A DNA stretch of 64,000 nt from Xanthomonas sacchari (lineage in GTDB: Bacteria > Pseudomonadota > Gammaproteobacteria > Xanthomonadales > Xanthomonadaceae), in contig NZ_CP100647.1 of the NCBI RefSeq assembly GCF_024266585.1, positions 124,001 through 188,000 on the forward strand, in the 5' to 3' direction. Below are positions 8,102-18,200 of this stretch, one piece after another (within the stretch, counting starts at the first letter, position 1; every line of letters starts with the position of its first letter). The notes beneath the pieces were generated by a model that had not been told where the DNA came from, did not search any database, and was given only the letters and a program-made list of their open reading frames with translations. The position numbers were made by a program, and so were the translations under genes.

Positions 8102-11100
8102 TTATTTTACCTTTGTCACATTTATCTTAATGCCCTTGCTATTTGCGTATTCAACCGACTTATAAATGGCCTCCATTTGTGCCGCCGTTGATTCAGTGGG
8201 TATCCCAAGCCCCATTACTTTTGAGTTGATGGCGGAACTTTTTAGAACAAAATTACCTTTCCCATCTTCAACAAAGTTTACCATCTTATCTACGTATGCA
8301 TTCAAAGTCCGGGTAATACTATCAGGACGCAAGAAATACGTTGGAGACATGGTGTCCAAGGTTTTGTCACTAATAGCAACGCCATCTGGTGTGACATGAT
8401 CAAATGTTGAAAAATTTTCTTTGATCAAATTTAGATCTATTGTCCCTGGCGGCAACTTCGACTGAACGAATTGTTCAAACGGCTTGCCCTGCTCTTTAAT
8501 GCCCTGCCCCCATTTCACTCCAGTAGCGATACCATCTACAACGTCAGCACCTATTTTTACATCTATCGCAGATGAAATCGTCTCGTCTACACCTCCATTA
8601 TTCCCTATTGAGGTTTTACCAAAGATAGGCGAAATCCCTGTTTTCGGAAGAACAAACGCCGATCCAATCTCAGCTAGCTGCCCGACCGTAAGGGTCAATG
8701 CATTGCGAGTACTGTCACTCGCGCCAACCGCCGTCGCGCCGAGATAGGCCAATCCCGCTGCAGCGCTATTCCCGAGCGTATCGAGAATGGCCATATTGTT
8801 TGAGAACTGCATCCCGCTAGGGGTCAAGCTCTCATTCGGGGCGGTGTTGTAGTACAGACCTGACTTGTTTCGCGCATCAACAAATGCCTGCTCGTTAACG
8901 CTCTTGTCGTGCCCGACCAGCATGTCTCTCCATGTGAAATTAGCATCGACATAGTCGCGCTTGTCGCTGCTCAAACCAGCATACGGATAGCCATAACTTG
9001 GACTCGGACCATTTCTAACGAGTTCCCATGCTGCGTCGGCACCATTTTGTGCCGCATATGCGCCAAGATAGGTCTGCAGATCCTGCATTTGCGCTGCGGT
9101 CAGCTGTTCTCCCGAACGATACTCCTGCAGCAAGCCATCGCTGACTTGGTCGCTGACATCGAGGATGACGAGATCTCTTGCTTCCTGCGCGGTCAGTTCG
9201 CCCGACTTGGCTTTGGCACGGAGCGCCTCAAGCTGCTTCTTTTGCTCATCACCTAGGAAATTGTTTTCGGCTGCATTCTTGGCAACCATGCTTCCCACCG
9301 CCGCATCGCTCAAGCTCCCGCCCGTCATCCCGCCCACCAGCGCGCCGACCGCTTGCGACAACGCCAGGATCGTCTGCTTGTCCTGCTCGGAGAGGTCGCT
9401 CGGCTTGGTGTCGGCGCCATAGAGCGTCTTGGTCAGGTATTGCGCTGCAGCTTCGCCGCCCGCTCCAGCCAGCGCACCTCCTGCGCCTGAACTGCCGTTG
9501 GCTTCGGCCAGCACAGCGCCTAGTAGTGCATGCGACAGCAACTGCGCTGCCGCATTCGGATCGCTGCCATGGTTGGCGTCGAAGGTCTGTCCGATCAGTT
9601 GCGCCGCATACGGCGCCAGCGCATTGCTCGCCACCTGCGTGCCGCTCTGACCGGACACGCCACCGACCAGTGCAGTGGTCACCGCCTGCAACGCACGGCT
9701 GTACTCACCGCCGGTGCCCCATTGGGTTTGGCTGGTATAGGCATCTCGGTAGGCTGCACTCTGGCTCAGCAAAAGATCCTGTTGCTGAGTTGGATCCAGT
9801 TTCGCGAACGCCGCTTGCTGATCGCCGTTCAGCCCTTCCAGGTAGGCACCGCGCGCCTCGGCGGTCTTCTTCGCCGCATTCGCCGCGATGTCGCCAGCCA
9901 CCTGGCGACTGGTCTCCAGAACTGTCCCAGCAGCCGCGCCCATGGCTTGCTGCTCGGCCAGCACCTTGCGCACGTCCGGCAGCATCGCCAGCGCCTCGTT
10001 CGCCTTGCTGGCATCGGTGTTGATGCCCGTCTCCGCTGCCGTGGTGCGCTTGCCGCCGATCGTGATGTTGCCCTCGGTCAGCGTGGCGCGCGTGGTCGTA
10101 CTGTCGTTGCCACTCTGGGACATCGGCAGTCCGCCGCCCAGCCCGCCGCTGTTGACTGCGCCATAGTTCCCATTAGCGATGTTGCTGCCGATGTTCTTGG
10201 CTTGGTCGCCCGCGCTCACTGCCACCGGGTTGCCATTGGCATCGGTGGCCGGTGTGCCGCTGCTACCGAACCCGCCAGCGAGACTGCCGGAGCTAGCCGA
10301 GTAGCCCATCCGGTTCTGCAAGTCGCTGAAGGTCAGCGAGGTTGCGGTCAGTTCGCTGTTGTCCGCGTTGGTGCTGGCGATCGCGCCGCCGACCAGGTTC
10401 ACGTTGCCCGCATCGACGTGGTAGCCGCCCTTGCCGGCGAACAGGCCCGACTGTTCGATCACGCCGGTGGAGTTGCCGTTGGCCTTGGCCGTGCTGGCGT
10501 AGCCACTGGCGTCCCAGGCGGTACCGAAGGACACCTGGATACGGCCGCCGTAGCCGCTCTCCTTGGACTGAATGTTCGCCGTGTCCTGTAGCGACTCGAT
10601 GGTCAGGTCGCCGCCGGTCTGCACGTCGATGCGGTCGGCCTTGGCCACCGCGCCGCGCAACGTGGTGTCGCCCTTCGAGGTGAGGGAGATGTTCTGCGCG
10701 GCCAGCTCCGTGTTCTTCCATGTCGCGCTGTCGGCGTTGGAGGAGTGACTGCCGACGCTGGCCTGTGCATAGGCATAGACGCCGGTCTGCGCGCCGACCG
10801 AGGCGCCCACGCCCACTTCCAGGCCAGCATTGCTGCCCTTGCTCTGTTCCGAGCCCGCGGACTTGCCTGCTTCCAGCACCAGGTCGCGTGCCGCGTCCAG
10901 GCTCAGCGTGTCGCCGGCCTTCAGGTTGCCCTGCACCACGTGCAGATTGCCGCTGGTGCTGGTCAGGCTGACGTTGCCGCCGCCACTGATGGTCGAGCCT
11001 TGCGCGGTCTGGCTGCCGGCCTTGTATTTCTCCGTGCTGGTGGCATAGCCCACGCCGGCTTCCACGCTGACCAGCGCGCCGCTGCCCGCGCCGCCGGCCA

Positions 11101-11425
11101 TGCTGCTGATCGCGCTGGCGGCCTGGTAGCCGTTGGCCGCTGCCGCCATGCCCTGCATCGCCGACAGCCTGCCGTCGGAGTTGCGCGCCGCATCGACGTT
11201 GTTGATCAGGTCGATCAGCGGCGACTTCACCCGCGCGAACGCGCCGATCTTCAGCGTGTCGTCCTGCAAGGACGCGGCGTGGCTGTCGTTGGCGATGAGC
11301 AACTGGATCGACGCGGCAATCACGTCCACGTCCTTGGCCGCGACCACGTTGCTGGCGCTCTGCGTGTAGGTGCCGCCCGCGCTCAGGCTGACGTTGCCGC
11401 CCAGGCTGCCGACGCTGCTGGCCAC
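8102..11425 (-). CDS. Orphan CdiA module C with CdiA_C/tRNase-like nuclease toxin
   Basis: 1,107 aa from a GTG at 11425, directly after an in-frame TGA. No TPS secretion domain. Residues 1 to about 930 are the same as module B: FHA-2/pre-toxin body, PT-VENN region (NAAENN) and shared pretoxin ending ISPIFG. After ISPIFGKTS the sequence is unique (~170 aa). It contains KWGQGIKEQGKPFEQFVQ, then TFDHVTPDGVAISDKTLDT, then INVTKVK at the end. This matches the CdiA_C family (the Burkholderia pseudomallei 1026b and related CdiA-CTs), nucleases with a PD-(D/E)XK-type core whose 'TFD...GVAxSxKTLDT' segment carries catalytic Asp and Lys. Known members cleave tRNA or DNA. Without a secretion domain it cannot be exported alone; it may be a recombination reservoir or be expressed at low level. 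Confidence 0.8.
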   Translation of the reverse strand: MASSVGSLGGNVSLSAGGTYTQSASNVVAAKDVDVIAASIQLLIANDSHAASLQDDTLKIGAFARVKSPLIDLINNVDAARNSDGRLSAMQGMAAAANGYQAASAISSMAGGAGSGALVSVEAGVGYATSTEKYKAGSQTAQGSTISGGGNVSLTSTSGNLHVVQGNLKAGDTLSLDAARDLVLEAGKSAGSEQSKGSNAGLEVGVGASVGAQTGVYAYAQASVGSHSSNADSATWKNTELAAQNISLTSKGDTTLRGAVAKADRIDVQTGGDLTIESLQDTANIQSKESGYGGRIQVSFGTAWDASGYASTAKANGNSTGVIEQSGLFAGKGGYHVDAGNVNLVGGAIASTNADNSELTATSLTFSDLQNRMGYSASSGSLAGGFGSSGTPATDANGNPVAVSAGDQAKNIGSNIANGNYGAVNSGGLGGGLPMSQSGNDSTTTRATLTEGNITIGGKRTTAAETGINTDASKANEALAMLPDVRKVLAEQQAMGAAAGTVLETSRQVAGDIAANAAKKTAEARGAYLEGLNGDQQAAFAKLDPTQQQDLLLSQSAAYRDAYTSQTQWGTGGEYSRALQAVTTALVGGVSGQSGTQVASNALAPYAAQLIGQTFDANHGSDPNAAAQLLSHALLGAVLAEANGSSGAGGALAGAGGEAAAQYLTKTLYGADTKPSDLSEQDKQTILALSQAVGALVGGMTGGSLSDAAVGSMVAKNAAENNFLGDEQKKQLEALRAKAKSGELTAQEARDLVILDVSDQVSDGLLQEYRSGEQLTAAQMQDLQTYLGAYAAQNGADAAWELVRNGPSPSYGYPYAGLSSDKRDYVDANFTWRDMLVGHDKSVNEQAFVDARNKSGLYYNTAPNESLTPSGMQFSNNMAILDTLGNSAAAGLAYLGATAVGASDSTRNALTLTVGQLAEIGSAFVLPKTGISPIFGKTSIGNNGGVDETISSAIDVKIGADVVDGIATGVKWGQGIKEQGKPFEQFVQSKLPPGTIDLNLIKENFSTFDHVTPDGVAISDKTLDTMSPTYFLRPDSITRTLNAYVDKMVNFVEDGKGNFVLKSSAINSKVMGLGIPTESTAAQMEAIYKSVEYANSKGIKINVTKVK

Positions 11426-11487
11426 TCACCGTGGCCCAGCGACAATTTACCTACGCGGACTCCTCTATTATATTAAAATACTACAAG

Positions 11488-11715
11488 TTACTTCTCATAA
11501 AAGTCTTCCCGAGAGAATAAATTCCCGGTTGGAATCAACTTCCTCTTATCAAAATAAACCACAGCCTCATGTCCATGAATTAATACTGCATACCCGTATA
11601 CAACCCCATCTTCCTCACTAACTCCCATGACAACCCCTTTCTTACCCTGGTACTCCAGGTCTAATCCCGCGCGAACTTCAACCTCTTGATAGAATTCAAA
11701 TTTCTCTTCTGTCAT
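11488..11715 (-). CDS. Immunity protein copy B (Imm31-like)
   Basis: 75 aa, identical to the immunity protein of the main cassette (15047-15274). Its ATG overlaps the TGA of the module B toxin by 4 nt (ATGA), so translation is probably coupled. Sequence features: FEFYQEVEVRAGLDLEYQGK, then GVVMGVSEEDG, then YAVLIHGHEAVVYFD, then IPTGNLFSREDFY. These fit the small beta-rich Imm31 family, which often accompanies polymorphic toxins. It has no signal peptide and should act in the cytosol against the identical toxins of modules A and B. Confidence 0.75.
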   Translation of the reverse strand: MTEEKFEFYQEVEVRAGLDLEYQGKKGVVMGVSEEDGVVYGYAVLIHGHEAVVYFDKRKLIPTGNLFSREDFYEK

Positions 11716-14700
11716 TTGTGCGTGATCCTTCCGTCCAATGAAACATTTAAGTGGGACCCGTCGCGAGTAGCCCAGCCGAGTTGAGATTTACCCGTCCTAG
11801 ACAACTGTACATCCCACTCAAAAGTCTGACCTTCCGTGCGGGATGGTCCTTTTGTCCATTCGTTACCAAATCTATCAATATATCCGTTGTTTGGACCGCG
11901 CGGCAGTGGACTTGAAGGATCATAGTTTTGAGGGGGAACATAACGAATCTTACCTTGAACTGGCAAATCCACATACTTTATACGCCCTTTCATTGACCAA
12001 ACCTTGGCAGAACCAGCTGAGCCAGATGGATCGAATGGAGGTTCATCAACGTATCTGAATATTTGATTATTTCCCAGGTTACTCTGTTTCCCACTATTTA
12101 ATGCTACGGCTTCTTCATCAACAACCGCACTAATCGGCGGCAGATTTTTGAAGGGCAGTGCATCGACAGATGTTTGGCCAAAGATAGGCGAAATCCCTGT
12201 TTTCGGAAGAACAAACGCCGATCCAATCTCAGCTAGCTGCCCGACCGTAAGGGTCAATGCATTGCGAGTACTGTCACTCGCGCCAACCGCCGTCGCGCCG
12301 AGATAGGCCAATCCCGCTGCAGCGCTATTCCCGAGCGTATCGAGAATGGCCATATTGTTTGAGAACTGCATCCCGCTAGGGGTCAAGCTCTCATTCGGGG
12401 CGGTGTTGTAGTACAGACCTGACTTGTTTCGCGCATCAACAAATGCCTGCTCGTTAACGCTCTTGTCGTGCCCGACCAGCATGTCTCTCCATGTGAAATT
12501 AGCATCGACATAGTCGCGCTTGTCGCTGCTCAAACCAGCATACGGATAGCCATAACTTGGACTCGGACCATTTCTAACGAGTTCCCATGCTGCGTCGGCA
12601 CCATTTTGTGCCGCATATGCGCCAAGATAGGTCTGCAGATCCTGCATTTGCGCTGCGGTCAGCTGTTCTCCCGAACGATACTCCTGCAGCAAGCCATCGC
12701 TGACTTGGTCGCTGACATCGAGGATGACGAGATCTCTTGCTTCCTGCGCGGTCAGTTCGCCCGACTTGGCTTTGGCACGGAGCGCCTCAAGCTGCTTCTT
12801 TTGCTCATCACCTAGGAAATTGTTTTCGGCTGCATTCTTGGCAACCATGCTTCCCACCGCCGCATCGCTCAAGCTCCCGCCCGTCATCCCGCCCACCAGC
12901 GCGCCGACCGCTTGCGACAACGCCAGGATCGTCTGCTTGTCCTGCTCGGAGAGGTCGCTCGGCTTGGTGTCGGCGCCATAGAGCGTCTTGGTCAGGTATT
13001 GCGCTGCAGCTTCGCCGCCCGCTCCAGCCAGCGCACCTCCTGCGCCTGAACTGCCGTTGGCTTCGGCCAGCACAGCGCCTAGTAGTGCATGCGACAGCAA
13101 CTGCGCTGCCGCATTCGGATCGCTGCCATGGTTGGCGTCGAAGGTCTGTCCGATCAGTTGCGCCGCATACGGCGCCAGCGCATTGCTCGCCACCTGCGTG
13201 CCGCTCTGACCGGACACGCCACCGACCAGTGCAGTGGTCACCGCCTGCAACGCACGGCTGTACTCACCGCCGGTGCCCCATTGGGTTTGGCTGGTATAGG
13301 CATCTCGGTAGGCTGCACTCTGGCTCAGCAAAAGATCCTGTTGCTGAGTTGGATCCAGTTTCGCGAACGCCGCTTGCTGATCGCCGTTCAGCCCTTCCAG
13401 GTAGGCACCGCGCGCCTCGGCGGTCTTCTTCGCCGCATTCGCCGCGATGTCGCCAGCCACCTGGCGACTGGTCTCCAGAACTGTCCCAGCAGCCGCGCCC
13501 ATGGCTTGCTGCTCGGCCAGCACCTTGCGCACGTCCGGCAGCATCGCCAGCGCCTCGTTCGCCTTGCTGGCATCGGTGTTGATGCCCGTCTCCGCTGCCG
13601 TGGTGCGCTTGCCGCCGATCGTGATGTTGCCCTCGGTCAGCGTGGCGCGCGTGGTCGTACTGTCGTTGCCACTCTGGGACATCGGCAGTCCGCCGCCCAG
13701 CCCGCCGCTGTTGACTGCGCCATAGTTCCCATTAGCGATGTTGCTGCCGATGTTCTTGGCTTGGTCGCCCGCGCTCACTGCCACCGGGTTGCCATTGGCA
13801 TCGGTGGCCGGTGTGCCGCTGCTACCGAACCCGCCAGCGAGACTGCCGGAGCTAGCCGAGTAGCCCATCCGGTTCTGCAAGTCGCTGAAGGTCAGCGAGG
13901 TTGCGGTCAGTTCGCTGTTGTCCGCGTTGGTGCTGGCGATCGCGCCGCCGACCAGGTTCACGTTGCCCGCATCGACGTGGTAGCCGCCCTTGCCGGCGAA
14001 CAGGCCCGACTGTTCGATCACGCCGGTGGAGTTGCCGTTGGCCTTGGCCGTGCTGGCGTAGCCACTGGCGTCCCAGGCGGTACCGAAGGACACCTGGATA
14101 CGGCCGCCGTAGCCGCTCTCCTTGGACTGAATGTTCGCCGTGTCCTGTAGCGACTCGATGGTCAGGTCGCCGCCGGTCTGCACGTCGATGCGGTCGGCCT
14201 TGGCCACCGCGCCGCGCAACGTGGTGTCGCCCTTCGAGGTGAGGGAGATGTTCTGCGCGGCCAGCTCCGTGTTCTTCCATGTCGCGCTGTCGGCGTTGGA
14301 GGAGTGACTGCCGACGCTGGCCTGTGCATAGGCATAGACGCCGGTCTGCGCGCCGACCGAGGCGCCCACGCCCACTTCCAGGCCAGCATTGCTGCCCTTG
14401 CTCTGTTCCGAGCCCGCGGACTTGCCTGCTTCCAGCACCAGGTCGCGTGCCGCGTCCAGGCTCAGCGTGTCGCCGGCCTTCAGGTTGCCCTGCACCACGT
14501 GCAGATTGCCGCTGGTGCTGGTCAGGCTGACGTTGCCGCCGCCACTGATGGTCGAGCCTTGCGCGGTCTGGCTGCCGGCCTTGTATTTCTCCGTGCTGGT
14601 GGCATAGCCCACGCCGGCTTCCACGCTGACCAGCGCGCCGCTGCCCGCGCCGCCGGCCATGCTGCTGATCGCGCTGGCGGCCTGGTAGCCGTTGGCCGCT

Positions 14701-14984
14701 GCCGCCATGCCCTGCATCGCCGACAGCCTGCCGTCGGAGTTGCGCGCCGCATCGACGTTGTTGATCAGGTCGATCAGCGGCGACTTCACCCGCGCGAACG
14801 CGCCGATCTTCAGCGTGTCGTCCTGCAAGGACGCGGCGTGGCTGTCGTTGGCGATGAGCAACTGGATCGACGCGGCAATCACGTCCACGTCCTTGGCCGC
14901 GACCACGTTGCTGGCGCTCTGCGTGTAGGTGCCGCCCGCGCTCAGGCTGACGTTGCCGCCCAGGCTGCCGACGCTGCTGGCCAC
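11712..14984 (-). CDS. Orphan CdiA module B, duplicate of the main toxin (polymorphic toxin type 17-like)
   Basis: 1,090 aa from a GTG at 14984. It corresponds to the C-terminal fifth of CdiA and carries the same toxin end (LPRGPNNGYIDRFGNEWTKG, then SRTEGQTFEWDVQLS, then DGSHLNVSLDGRITHK). It lacks the TPS domain and signal peptide. Compared with cdiA, 5 nt (CGCAG) are missing just before the first in-frame GTG, leaving a TGA upstream. A TATAAT box lies on the minus strand at 15026-15031, about 40 nt upstream, but no good -35 element or ribosome-binding site was seen. The overlapping immunity gene is intact. It is either a silent copy or a low-expression duplicate that also raises immunity gene dosage. 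Confidence 0.8.
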   Translation of the reverse strand: MASSVGSLGGNVSLSAGGTYTQSASNVVAAKDVDVIAASIQLLIANDSHAASLQDDTLKIGAFARVKSPLIDLINNVDAARNSDGRLSAMQGMAAAANGYQAASAISSMAGGAGSGALVSVEAGVGYATSTEKYKAGSQTAQGSTISGGGNVSLTSTSGNLHVVQGNLKAGDTLSLDAARDLVLEAGKSAGSEQSKGSNAGLEVGVGASVGAQTGVYAYAQASVGSHSSNADSATWKNTELAAQNISLTSKGDTTLRGAVAKADRIDVQTGGDLTIESLQDTANIQSKESGYGGRIQVSFGTAWDASGYASTAKANGNSTGVIEQSGLFAGKGGYHVDAGNVNLVGGAIASTNADNSELTATSLTFSDLQNRMGYSASSGSLAGGFGSSGTPATDANGNPVAVSAGDQAKNIGSNIANGNYGAVNSGGLGGGLPMSQSGNDSTTTRATLTEGNITIGGKRTTAAETGINTDASKANEALAMLPDVRKVLAEQQAMGAAAGTVLETSRQVAGDIAANAAKKTAEARGAYLEGLNGDQQAAFAKLDPTQQQDLLLSQSAAYRDAYTSQTQWGTGGEYSRALQAVTTALVGGVSGQSGTQVASNALAPYAAQLIGQTFDANHGSDPNAAAQLLSHALLGAVLAEANGSSGAGGALAGAGGEAAAQYLTKTLYGADTKPSDLSEQDKQTILALSQAVGALVGGMTGGSLSDAAVGSMVAKNAAENNFLGDEQKKQLEALRAKAKSGELTAQEARDLVILDVSDQVSDGLLQEYRSGEQLTAAQMQDLQTYLGAYAAQNGADAAWELVRNGPSPSYGYPYAGLSSDKRDYVDANFTWRDMLVGHDKSVNEQAFVDARNKSGLYYNTAPNESLTPSGMQFSNNMAILDTLGNSAAAGLAYLGATAVGASDSTRNALTLTVGQLAEIGSAFVLPKTGISPIFGQTSVDALPFKNLPPISAVVDEEAVALNSGKQSNLGNNQIFRYVDEPPFDPSGSAGSAKVWSMKGRIKYVDLPVQGKIRYVPPQNYDPSSPLPRGPNNGYIDRFGNEWTKGPSRTEGQTFEWDVQLSRTGKSQLGWATRDGSHLNVSLDGRITHK

Positions 14985-15046
14985 TCACCGTGGCCCAGCG
15001 ACAATTTACCTACGCGGACTCCTCTATTATATTAAAATACTACAAG

Positions 15047-15274
15047 TTACTTCTCATAAAAGTCTTCCCGAGAGAATAAATTCCCGGTTGGAATCAACTT
15101 CCTCTTATCAAAATAAACCACAGCCTCATGTCCATGAATTAATACTGCATACCCGTATACAACCCCATCTTCCTCACTAACTCCCATGACAACCCCTTTC
15201 TTACCCTGGTACTCCAGGTCTAATCCCGCGCGAACTTCAACCTCTTGATAGAATTCAAATTTCTCTTCTGTCAT
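15047..15274 (-). CDS. cdiI: Immunity protein of the main CdiA cassette (Imm31-like)
   Basis: 75 aa. Start ATG overlaps the cdiA stop by 4 nt (ATGA), the classical toxin-immunity linkage. There is no strong ribosome-binding site at a normal spacing (AAGGA lies about 17 nt upstream), so it probably relies on translational coupling to cdiA. The protein is acidic and beta-rich with the pattern 'Y..V.V.......GK.G.V.G.SE.DG..YGYAV.I', which I assign to Imm31 from memory of the family. Lower GC than the cdiA body. It should protect the producer and its siblings from the cdiA-encoded type-17-like toxin. An identical copy is at 11488-11715. Confidence 0.8.
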   Translation of the reverse strand: MTEEKFEFYQEVEVRAGLDLEYQGKKGVVMGVSEEDGVVYGYAVLIHGHEAVVYFDKRKLIPTGNLFSREDFYEK

Positions 15275-18200
15275 TTGTGCGTGATCCTTCCGTCCAATGA
15301 AACATTTAAGTGGGACCCGTCGCGAGTAGCCCAGCCGAGTTGAGATTTACCCGTCCTAGACAACTGTACATCCCACTCAAAAGTCTGACCTTCCGTGCGG
15401 GATGGTCCTTTTGTCCATTCGTTACCAAATCTATCAATATATCCGTTGTTTGGACCGCGCGGCAGTGGACTTGAAGGATCATAGTTTTGAGGGGGAACAT
15501 AACGAATCTTACCTTGAACTGGCAAATCCACATACTTTATACGCCCTTTCATTGACCAAACCTTGGCAGAACCAGCTGAGCCAGATGGATCGAATGGAGG
15601 TTCATCAACGTATCTGAATATTTGATTATTTCCCAGGTTACTCTGTTTCCCACTATTTAATGCTACGGCTTCTTCATCAACAACCGCACTAATCGGCGGC
15701 AGATTTTTGAAGGGCAGTGCATCGACAGATGTTTGGCCAAAGATAGGCGAAATCCCTGTTTTCGGAAGAACAAACGCCGATCCAATCTCAGCTAGCTGCC
15801 CGACCGTAAGGGTCAATGCATTGCGAGTACTGTCACTCGCGCCAACCGCCGTCGCGCCGAGATAGGCCAATCCCGCTGCAGCGCTATTCCCGAGCGTATC
15901 GAGAATGGCCATATTGTTTGAGAACTGCATCCCGCTAGGGGTCAAGCTCTCATTCGGGGCGGTGTTGTAGTACAGACCTGACTTGTTTCGCGCATCAACA
16001 AATGCCTGCTCGTTAACGCTCTTGTCGTGCCCGACCAGCATGTCTCTCCATGTGAAATTAGCATCGACATAGTCGCGCTTGTCGCTGCTCAAACCAGCAT
16101 ACGGATAGCCATAACTTGGACTCGGACCATTTCTAACGAGTTCCCATGCTGCGTCGGCACCATTTTGTGCCGCATATGCGCCAAGATAGGTCTGCAGATC
16201 CTGCATTTGCGCTGCGGTCAGCTGTTCTCCCGAACGATACTCCTGCAGCAAGCCATCGCTGACTTGGTCGCTGACATCGAGGATGACGAGATCTCTTGCT
16301 TCCTGCGCGGTCAGTTCGCCCGACTTGGCTTTGGCACGGAGCGCCTCAAGCTGCTTCTTTTGCTCATCACCTAGGAAATTGTTTTCGGCTGCATTCTTGG
16401 CAACCATGCTTCCCACCGCCGCATCGCTCAAGCTCCCGCCCGTCATCCCGCCCACCAGCGCGCCGACCGCTTGCGACAACGCCAGGATCGTCTGCTTGTC
16501 CTGCTCGGAGAGGTCGCTCGGCTTGGTGTCGGCGCCATAGAGCGTCTTGGTCAGGTATTGCGCTGCAGCTTCGCCGCCCGCTCCAGCCAGCGCACCTCCT
16601 GCGCCTGAACTGCCGTTGGCTTCGGCCAGCACAGCGCCTAGTAGTGCATGCGACAGCAACTGCGCTGCCGCATTCGGATCGCTGCCATGGTTGGCGTCGA
16701 AGGTCTGTCCGATCAGTTGCGCCGCATACGGCGCCAGCGCATTGCTCGCCACCTGCGTGCCGCTCTGACCGGACACGCCACCGACCAGTGCAGTGGTCAC
16801 CGCCTGCAACGCACGGCTGTACTCACCGCCGGTGCCCCATTGGGTTTGGCTGGTATAGGCATCTCGGTAGGCTGCACTCTGGCTCAGCAAAAGATCCTGT
16901 TGCTGAGTTGGATCCAGTTTCGCGAACGCCGCTTGCTGATCGCCGTTCAGCCCTTCCAGGTAGGCACCGCGCGCCTCGGCGGTCTTCTTCGCCGCATTCG
17001 CCGCGATGTCGCCAGCCACCTGGCGACTGGTCTCCAGAACTGTCCCAGCAGCCGCGCCCATGGCTTGCTGCTCGGCCAGCACCTTGCGCACGTCCGGCAG
17101 CATCGCCAGCGCCTCGTTCGCCTTGCTGGCATCGGTGTTGATGCCCGTCTCCGCTGCCGTGGTGCGCTTGCCGCCGATCGTGATGTTGCCCTCGGTCAGC
17201 GTGGCGCGCGTGGTCGTACTGTCGTTGCCACTCTGGGACATCGGCAGTCCGCCGCCCAGCCCGCCGCTGTTGACTGCGCCATAGTTCCCATTAGCGATGT
17301 TGCTGCCGATGTTCTTGGCTTGGTCGCCCGCGCTCACTGCCACCGGGTTGCCATTGGCATCGGTGGCCGGTGTGCCGCTGCTACCGAACCCGCCAGCGAG
17401 ACTGCCGGAGCTAGCCGAGTAGCCCATCCGGTTCTGCAAGTCGCTGAAGGTCAGCGAGGTTGCGGTCAGTTCGCTGTTGTCCGCGTTGGTGCTGGCGATC
17501 GCGCCGCCGACCAGGTTCACGTTGCCCGCATCGACGTGGTAGCCGCCCTTGCCGGCGAACAGGCCCGACTGTTCGATCACGCCGGTGGAGTTGCCGTTGG
17601 CCTTGGCCGTGCTGGCGTAGCCACTGGCGTCCCAGGCGGTACCGAAGGACACCTGGATACGGCCGCCGTAGCCGCTCTCCTTGGACTGGATGTTCGAGGT
17701 GTCCTGCAGCGACTCGATGGTCAGGTCGCCGCCGGTCTGCACGTCGATGCGGTCGGCCTTGGCCACCGCGCCACGCAACGTGGTATCGCCCTTCGAGGTG
17801 AGGGAAATGTTCTGCGCGGCCAGCTCCGTGTTCTTCCACGTGGCGCTGTCGGCGTTGGAGGAATGACTGCCGACGCTGGCTTGCGCATAGGCATAGACGC
17901 CGGTCTGCGCGCCAACCGAGGCACCCACGCCCACTTCCAGACCAGCATTGCTGCCCTTGCTCTGTTCCGAGCCCGAGGACTTGCCTGCTTCCAGTACCAG
18001 GTCGCGTGCCGCGTCCAGGCTCAGGGTGTCGCCGGCCTTGAGGTTGCCCTGCACCACGTGCAGGTCGCCGTTGGTGCTGGTCAGGCTGACGTTGCCGCCG
18101 CCGCTGATGGTCGAACCTTGCGCGGTCTGGCTGCCGGCCTTGTACTTCTCCGTGCTGGTGGCGTAGCCCACGCCCGCTTCCACACTGACCAGCGCGCCGC

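Larger units (their letters stand above)
11426..14984. repeat. 3,559-bp tandem unit duplicating the cdiA toxin/immunity end
   Basis: The unit comprises the 62-bp tail behind the immunity gene (11426-11487), the immunity gene (11488-11715) and orphan module B (11712-14984). The adjacent copy starting at 14985 is offset by exactly 3,559 bp and looks identical from 14985 to about 17686. Beyond that, toward the cdiA 5' end, differences appear (for example DTSNIQS in cdiA versus DTANIQS in B). Module C (8622-11425) is likewise the same as module B at the same offset until the toxin ends diverge. Differences clustered at one end suggest recent duplication plus gene conversion. Confidence 0.9.
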
